A stretch of DNA of 64,000 nt from an uncultured Faecalicoccus sp. (lineage in GTDB: Bacteria; Bacillota_I; Bacilli_A; Erysipelotrichales; Erysipelotrichaceae): the NCBI GenBank assembly GCA_902497095.1, contig CABVDD010000003.1, forward strand, positions 8,558 through 72,557, written 5' to 3'. A program made the position numbers and the translations under genes. This document shows positions 59,349 through 64,000 of this stretch, one piece after another; the stretch's first letter is position 1, and every line of letters begins with the position of its first letter. The notes below the pieces were generated by a model. It did not search any database. It was not told where the DNA came from and saw nothing but the letters and a program-made list of their open reading frames with translations.

Positions 59349-60728
59349 ATGAAACAGACGAATGTAATTCAAGATTCTTCAGGAATTTTGGGCGTTTTTG
59401 GTATAAAAGATGCGGCCAACAGTGCTTACTATGGGTTGCATGCGATGCAACATAGAGGGCAAGATGGAGTTGGAATTGCCGTATCAAATGGAGATAGTGT
59501 TTCTTGTGTAAAAGGTTTGGGACTTTTATCAGAAACTATATCCAGTACCACCTTACAGGAATTGGAAGGTTCTATTGCCGTAGGGCAAGTAAGAATGGCT
59601 ACGATTGGTGACTCGCAATTGGAAAATGTACAACCTATCATGGTTAGAGCACATCAGGGACATTTTGCGATAGTGACAAGTGGAATGATCACCAATGCGA
59701 TCACATTGAGAAATAAACTGGAAGAAGAAGGCTTGATCTTTCAAGGAACAAGTGATGCCGAACTGATTGCCCACCTCATTCAAATTCATCCGGGCAAATT
59801 TGTAGATAAGATTCGTGGTGTCGTTCAAACGATCGAAGGTGCCTACAATTTTATGATTGCCACAAAAGATTCACTGTATGTGATGCGAGATCCGTATGGT
59901 ATACATCCTTTAAGCATAGGTCGTTGTGATCAAGGTGTGATCTTCAGCAGTGAAACATGTTCTTTTGGTATCTTAGGGGCTCAGTTTGAAAGAGAAGTAA
60001 ATCCTGGGGAATTGCTTTGTTACGGTCCTAATAAGGTGAAGTCTTTACAGTTGATGGCAGCGCATAAGAAAACAACTTGTGCCATGGAATATGTATATTT
60101 TTCTCGTCCTGACAGTATTGTCAATACGCAAACGGTACATGAAGTTCGTACACGTTGTGGAGAAGCTTTGGCAAGACAAGAAGATGCGCAGGCAGATATG
60201 GTAATTGGAGTACCAGATACGGCAACATCAGCTGCTATGGCTTTTGCTCGTGTATCTGGAATACCTTATGAAATTGGTCTGATGAAAAACAGATACATCG
60301 GATCGACTTTTATTCGCCCGACTAAGCAGCAGCGTCAGGAAGGAATGAGAGTGCGCTTAAATGCGATTTCTTCAGTGTTGAAGCAAAAAAGTGTGATTTT
60401 GGTAGACGATAGTATTGTAAAAGGGTCAACCGCAAAAAGGCTTTCAGTTCTATTAAAAGAAGCAGGAGCTAAAGAAGTGCATTTGCGTATTGCTTCGCCA
60501 AAAATCAGTTATCCATGTTTATATGGAACAGAGAGAACTCGACAACAAGAATTAGTAGCTTTTAATTATACAGAAGAAGAAATGTGTGCATTATTTCAAG
60601 TAGAATCCATTCGATTCTTAAGTCTGGAAGATTTTAAAAAATGTGTTCCGGATACAAGTTGTTTAGCTTGTTTTAACGGAAATTATTCCGCAAAACTTTG
60701 CGATTATATAAAAGAGATAAAGGAGTAG
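59349..60728 (+). CDS. purF: Amidophosphoribosyltransferase with a degenerate glutaminase site
   Basis: First committed enzyme of purine synthesis (PRPP to phosphoribosylamine). The 459-residue protein aligns with the family: GVFGIKDAANSAYYGLHAMQHRGQDG at the N terminus, and the PRT domain with GLMKNRYIGSTFIRPT and VILVDDSIVKGST intact. The N-terminal nucleophile Cys that should precede GVFGI is Leu14 (codon TTG), and the HNG oxyanion-hole motif is TSG (110-112), replacing the Asn. Arg82 and Asp136 are kept. It therefore should not use glutamine normally and may depend on free ammonia or a partner. No frameshift is seen. Confidence 0.92.
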   Translation: MKQTNVIQDSSGILGVFGIKDAANSAYYGLHAMQHRGQDGVGIAVSNGDSVSCVKGLGLLSETISSTTLQELEGSIAVGQVRMATIGDSQLENVQPIMVRAHQGHFAIVTSGMITNAITLRNKLEEEGLIFQGTSDAELIAHLIQIHPGKFVDKIRGVVQTIEGAYNFMIATKDSLYVMRDPYGIHPLSIGRCDQGVIFSSETCSFGILGAQFEREVNPGELLCYGPNKVKSLQLMAAHKKTTCAMEYVYFSRPDSIVNTQTVHEVRTRCGEALARQEDAQADMVIGVPDTATSAAMAFARVSGIPYEIGLMKNRYIGSTFIRPTKQQRQEGMRVRLNAISSVLKQKSVILVDDSIVKGSTAKRLSVLLKEAGAKEVHLRIASPKISYPCLYGTERTRQQELVAFNYTEEEMCALFQVESIRFLSLEDFKKCVPDTSCLACFNGNYSAKLCDYIKEIKE

Positions 60729-60731
60729 AGT

Positions 60732-61763
60732 ATGGCAGAACAATATAAAGAAGCGGGTGTAAATTTAGAGGCTGGATACGAAAGCGTTCGTCGTATCCAA
60801 TCTCATGTAGCTCGTACTAAAGTCAAAGGAGCCATTGATTCATTAGGTGCTTTTGGCGGAATGTTTGATTTAAGTGTTTACAATCTAAAAGAACCAGTAT
60901 TAGTATCAGGGACAGATGGTGTCGGCACAAAGCTTATGTTAGCTTTTGAAATGGATAAGCACGATACCATTGGTATCGATGCGGTAGCCATGTGTGTAAA
61001 TGATGTATTGGTGCAAGGAGCCAAACCCATCTATTTCTTAGATTATATTGCGGTTGGTCAAAACAAACCGGAAGTGATCGAACAAATTGTAAAAGGCGTA
61101 GCGGATGGATGTGTGCAATCACAATGTGCTCTGATTGGCGGAGAGACAGCCGAAATGCCAGATATGTATGATGTAGATCACTATGATGTTGCCGGTTTTT
61201 GTGTCGGTGTAGTTGACAAGAGCAAGCTTAAGGATTCCCGTAATTTAAAAGTAGGCGATGTTTTGATCGGACTTCCAAGTACAGGGGTTCATTCTAACGG
61301 ATTTTCTTTGGTACGAAAAGTATTATTCAAAGATAATCATCTCGATGCCCATGCTTCTTATGAAGAATTAGATGGACAAGTATTAGGGGATGTACTTTTG
61401 ACACCGACAAAAATCTATGTCAAAGCAGTTTCTTCTTTATTTGATAAGGTCGATATTCACGCGATGAGTCATATTACCGGTGGTGGATTTTATGAAAATG
61501 TGCCACGTATGTTAAAGGATGGCATGGGTGTTCGTATTGATACAAAATCTTTCCCGCGTCCAAAGATTTTTGATTTTATTCAAAGTAAGGGAGCCATTGA
61601 AAATCAGGAAATGTACAATGTCTTTAATATGGGAATTGGTTTTGTGATGGCTGTAGATCCATCGGATGTACAAAAAGTGCAAGAGGAATTACATGCCATT
61701 GGTCAAACAAGTTATATCATTGGTGAAGTAACAAATAGTGGTGAGGTCGATGTACAATGGTAA
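60732..61763 (+). CDS. purM: Phosphoribosylformylglycinamidine cyclo-ligase
   Basis: ATP-dependent closure of FGAM to AIR. The 343-residue protein has VSGTDGVGTKLMLAFEMDKHDTIGID, ALIGGETAEMPDMY, GLPSTGVHSNGFSLVRKV and MSHITGGGFYENVPRML. It starts 3 bp after purF and overlaps purN by 7 bp. Confidence 0.97.
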   Translation: MAEQYKEAGVNLEAGYESVRRIQSHVARTKVKGAIDSLGAFGGMFDLSVYNLKEPVLVSGTDGVGTKLMLAFEMDKHDTIGIDAVAMCVNDVLVQGAKPIYFLDYIAVGQNKPEVIEQIVKGVADGCVQSQCALIGGETAEMPDMYDVDHYDVAGFCVGVVDKSKLKDSRNLKVGDVLIGLPSTGVHSNGFSLVRKVLFKDNHLDAHASYEELDGQVLGDVLLTPTKIYVKAVSSLFDKVDIHAMSHITGGGFYENVPRMLKDGMGVRIDTKSFPRPKIFDFIQSKGAIENQEMYNVFNMGIGFVMAVDPSDVQKVQEELHAIGQTSYIIGEVTNSGEVDVQW

Positions 61764-62338
61764 ATATTGCGGTCTTTGCCAGCGGATCAGGAACCAATTT
61801 TGAAACGATTCTCAAACGTATCGAAGATGGATCTTTACCAGTTAAATGTCAGTGTTTGATCGTTGATAAAGAACAAGCATATGCCAGAGAAAGAGCTAGA
61901 AATCATCATATCGATGAATACTATTTTGATCCCAAAAGCTATCCTAACAAAGAAGCATATGAAACAGATATCTTAAAGATCTTAAAAGAAAAACAAGTGG
62001 ATCTGATCGTATTGAGCGGATATATGCGCTTTATTGGCAAGGTCCTTTTAGAAGCTTACCCTAAAGCTATCATTAATCTACATCCAGCCTACTTACCAGA
62101 GTTTCCTGGAGCGCATAGTATTCAAGATGCTTTTGAAGCCGGTGTATCACAGACAGGTGTGACTGTACATTATGTAGATGAAGGAGTGGATACTGGACCT
62201 ATCATTCGACAAGAGCGAGTACCGATCGATCCAAACTGGGATCTAGAGACATTAGAAAAGCATGTGCATGCGATGGAATATGATTTGTTTTGGCAAGTTA
62301 TTAAACAAGTTGCCGAAGAAATGGAGGAAAACAAATGA
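61757..62338 (+). CDS. purN: Phosphoribosylglycinamide formyltransferase
   Basis: Transfers formyl from 10-formyl-THF to GAR. The 193-residue protein has FASGSGTNFETIL, LSGYMRFIGKVLL, INLHPAYLPEFPGAHSI with catalytic Asn and His, and VHYVDEGVDTGPII with the Asp. It overlaps both neighbours by a few bases. Confidence 0.96.
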   Translation: MVNIAVFASGSGTNFETILKRIEDGSLPVKCQCLIVDKEQAYARERARNHHIDEYYFDPKSYPNKEAYETDILKILKEKQVDLIVLSGYMRFIGKVLLEAYPKAIINLHPAYLPEFPGAHSIQDAFEAGVSQTGVTVHYVDEGVDTGPIIRQERVPIDPNWDLETLEKHVHAMEYDLFWQVIKQVAEEMEENK

Positions 62339-63867
62339 AAAGAGCATTAGTTAGTGTATCAGATAAAACAGGCTTAGTAGAATTTGCGCAAGGATTGGTA
62401 GATTGTGGTTATGAAATCATCTCTACTGGTGGAACTAAAAGTGCGTTAGAAAAAGCAGGATTAAAACCAATTAGTATCAGTGATGTGACAGGTTTTCCGG
62501 AAATCATGGATGGCCGTGTTAAAACACTGCATCCAAAGGTACATGGAGCTTTACTTTGTGTAAGAGATAATCCAGAACACGTAAAACAACTGCAAGAATT
62601 AGGAATTGAATACATTGATCTTGTTTGTGTAAATTTGTATCCATTTAAAGAAACGGTACAAAAAGAAGGCGTAACTCACGAAGAAATCATTGAAAACATT
62701 GATATCGGCGGTCCAAGTATGCTCAGAAGTGCTTCTAAAAACTATAAGAGCATCACGGTGGTCTGTGATTCAAAAGACTATGATAAAGTTCTAAAAGAAA
62801 TCAAAGAACAAGGAGATACTACTTTAAAAACACGTGAATTTTTGGCAGCTAAAGTATTCCGTCATACCGCTCGCTATGATGCGATGATTGCCGATTATCT
62901 GACAAAGAAAACAGGAGAAGAATTCCCAGAAAGCTTGACGATCACTTTTGATAAAGTACAAGATCTTCGTTATGGTGAAAACCCACATCAAAAAGCTGCC
63001 TTTTATAAGGGTATGAATCCGCAGTATTCATTGGCTAATGCAACACAGCTGCATGGAAAAGAGCTTTCTTACAATAATATTCAAGATGGAAATGCTGCTA
63101 TTGAAATCTTAAAAGATTTTGAAGGTCAGTGCGCTGCCGTTGGTTTAAAACATATGAATCCATGTGGTGTTGGAATTGGCGAAACGATAGAAGCAGCATG
63201 GGATAAAGCCTATGAAGCAGATCCTGTAAGTATTTTTGGAGGTATCGTTGCCTTTAATGGAACTGTTGAAAAAGGACTTGCGGAAAAATTATCTAAGATT
63301 TTCTTGGAAATTATTATTGCACCAGACTTTACACCAGAAGCTTTAGAGATCTTAACACGTAAAAAGAATATTCGTTTGATGAAATTAGATACGACTCTAT
63401 CAGTCAATACAGCTTTGAAATATACTAATGTAAATGATGGATTGTTGGTACAGGAAATGGATATGCATCAAATCAAGGAAGAAGATTTGCGTTGTGTGAC
63501 AAATCGAAAACCAACACCAGAAGAAATTCGTCAATTGTTGTTTGGATGGAAAGTTGTTAAACATGTTAAATCAAATGCGATCGTATTAGTTAAAGATGAT
63601 ATGACTATTGGTGTAGGTGCCGGGCAAATGAATCGTGTAGGTTCCGCCAAAATTGCAATCGAAGAAGCTGGAGAAAAAGCAAAATGTTCCGTAATGGCCA
63701 GCGATGCTTTCTTCCCAATGCCAGATACAGTAGAAGAAGCTATCAAGGCTGGTGTAACAGCTATTATTCAACCAGGTGGATCCATTCGTGATCAGGATAG
63801 TATCGATGTATGTAACGAACATGGAATCGCAATGGTATATACCGGTATTCGTCATTTTAAACACTAA
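62335..63867 (+). CDS. purH: Bifunctional AICAR formyltransferase / IMP cyclohydrolase
   Basis: Last two steps to IMP. The 510-residue protein has the MGS-type cyclohydrolase N-terminal domain (ALVSVSDKTGLVEFA, ISTGGTKSAL, FPEIMDGRVKTLHPKVHG, NIDIGGPSMLRSASKN). The formyltransferase domain carries RYGENPHQKAA, LKHMNPCGVG, SNAIVLVKD, and the terminal PGGSIRDQDSIDVCNEHGIAMVYTGIRHFKH region. An ATGA overlap joins it to purN. Confidence 0.97.
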   Translation: MKRALVSVSDKTGLVEFAQGLVDCGYEIISTGGTKSALEKAGLKPISISDVTGFPEIMDGRVKTLHPKVHGALLCVRDNPEHVKQLQELGIEYIDLVCVNLYPFKETVQKEGVTHEEIIENIDIGGPSMLRSASKNYKSITVVCDSKDYDKVLKEIKEQGDTTLKTREFLAAKVFRHTARYDAMIADYLTKKTGEEFPESLTITFDKVQDLRYGENPHQKAAFYKGMNPQYSLANATQLHGKELSYNNIQDGNAAIEILKDFEGQCAAVGLKHMNPCGVGIGETIEAAWDKAYEADPVSIFGGIVAFNGTVEKGLAEKLSKIFLEIIIAPDFTPEALEILTRKKNIRLMKLDTTLSVNTALKYTNVNDGLLVQEMDMHQIKEEDLRCVTNRKPTPEEIRQLLFGWKVVKHVKSNAIVLVKDDMTIGVGAGQMNRVGSAKIAIEEAGEKAKCSVMASDAFFPMPDTVEEAIKAGVTAIIQPGGSIRDQDSIDVCNEHGIAMVYTGIRHFKH

Positions 63868-63919
63868 GATACACTATCAAAATAGAAACATTATTTAGCT
63901 TTTAGTAAGTTTTAAAAAG

Positions 63920-63950
63920 GAAGATGATCTTATAGGACATCTTCTTTTTT
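63920..63950 (+). terminator. Terminator of the purine operon
   Basis: GAAGATG/CATCTTC stem, 11-nt loop, followed by six T. Located 53 bp after purH, indicating that purD, if present, is not in this transcript. Confidence 0.8.
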
Positions 63951-63960
63951 GGCTAGTAAA

Positions 63961-63981
63961 ACCCCTAGATAGTCTAGGGGT
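63961..63981. repeat. 9-bp inverted repeat at the window edge
   Basis: ACCCCTAGA/TCTAGGGGT with a 3-nt loop, much more GC-rich than its surroundings. It may be the terminator of a convergent gene outside the window or the end of an element; this cannot be decided here. Confidence 0.5.
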
Positions 63982-64000
63982 CCGCCTAAGCTTTAGCGAA

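Noticed and set aside
1..64000. tRNA genes, CRISPR arrays, insertion sequences, prophage genes
   Set aside because: I looked for TTCGANTC-type T loops, regularly spaced direct repeats, transposase or integrase motifs and found none.

Overview
The window is a low-GC, Gram-positive (Bacillota) chromosomal segment that contains the replication origin. The gene content and order suggest a non-sporulating Erysipelotrichia-like lineage: rnpA-rpmH-dnaA-dnaN-recF-gyrB-gyrA core, teichoic acid export genes, RpoE (delta), a FemX-type bridge ligase, and no sporulation or mnmE-mnmG-noc-soj-spo0J block next to rpmH. The lineage is inferred from gene families and order only. Almost every gene is intact and densely packed. 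I saw no insertion sequence, prophage, CRISPR array or tRNA gene.

Layout. 0.2-6.8 kb (minus): a teichoic acid operon (tagG, tagH, tagD and three CDP-glycerol transferases, one fused to a GT2 domain). 6.9-12.8 kb (minus): rpoE, argS, a DUF1934 gene, a YitT protein, a HAD phosphatase, an HD hydrolase and a NUDIX hydrolase. 12.8-19.2 kb (minus): a continuous oriC-leftward run rpmH-rnpA-yidC-khpB-pth-mfd-rqcP, feeding into the NUDIX/HD/HAD genes. 19.3-20.5 kb: femX. 20.6-22.5 kb: a bipartite oriC flanking dnaA. It has an array of variant DnaA boxes (GTTTTCC[A/C]CA) upstream and a box pair plus DnaA-trio-like element between dnaA and dnaN. 22.5-30.7 kb: dnaN, an extra membrane acyltransferase, then rlbA/yaaA-recF-gyrB-gyrA. 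30.7-36.8 kb: brnQ, T-box-serS, a stand-alone FakA-type domain, SRP RNA, tadA, dnaX, recR. 36.8-37.9 kb: a palindrome array and a RocS-like gene. 38-47.5 kb: a CYTH gene, nadK, rodA/ftsW, mutS-mutL-miaA-tcdA-dagK. 47.5-53 kb: cell-wall amidase, yggS, SRAP gene, tmk-holB-ricT-rsmI. 53-55 kb: a membrane XRE regulator and a class I glutamine amidotransferase. 55-63.9 kb: purine operon purE-purL-purF-purM-purN-purH.

Most interesting system. About 15 kb from dnaA lies a gene for a small protein with an N-terminal HTH, a long coiled coil and a short C-terminal amphipathic tail. This is the architecture of pneumococcal RocS, a nucleoid-membrane chromosome segregation factor. It is preceded by a 560-bp non-coding region carrying an array of TTCATATGAA palindromes. 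The core TCATATGA is strongly concentrated in the surrounding 6.6 kb (13 of 17 copies counted by eye in the whole window). A perfect parS site (TGTTTCACGTGAAACA) lies inside dnaX in the same stretch. Together these look like a centromere-like region whose sequence-specific binder may be the RocS-like protein.

Other notable points: a PurF whose glutaminase nucleophile Cys is Leu and whose oxyanion-hole Asn is Ser; an 18-codon leader peptide whose stop codon falls in the loop of a terminator ahead of purE; an apparently leaderless mutS; and two accessory cell-envelope genes inserted into the normally conserved dnaA neighbourhood.
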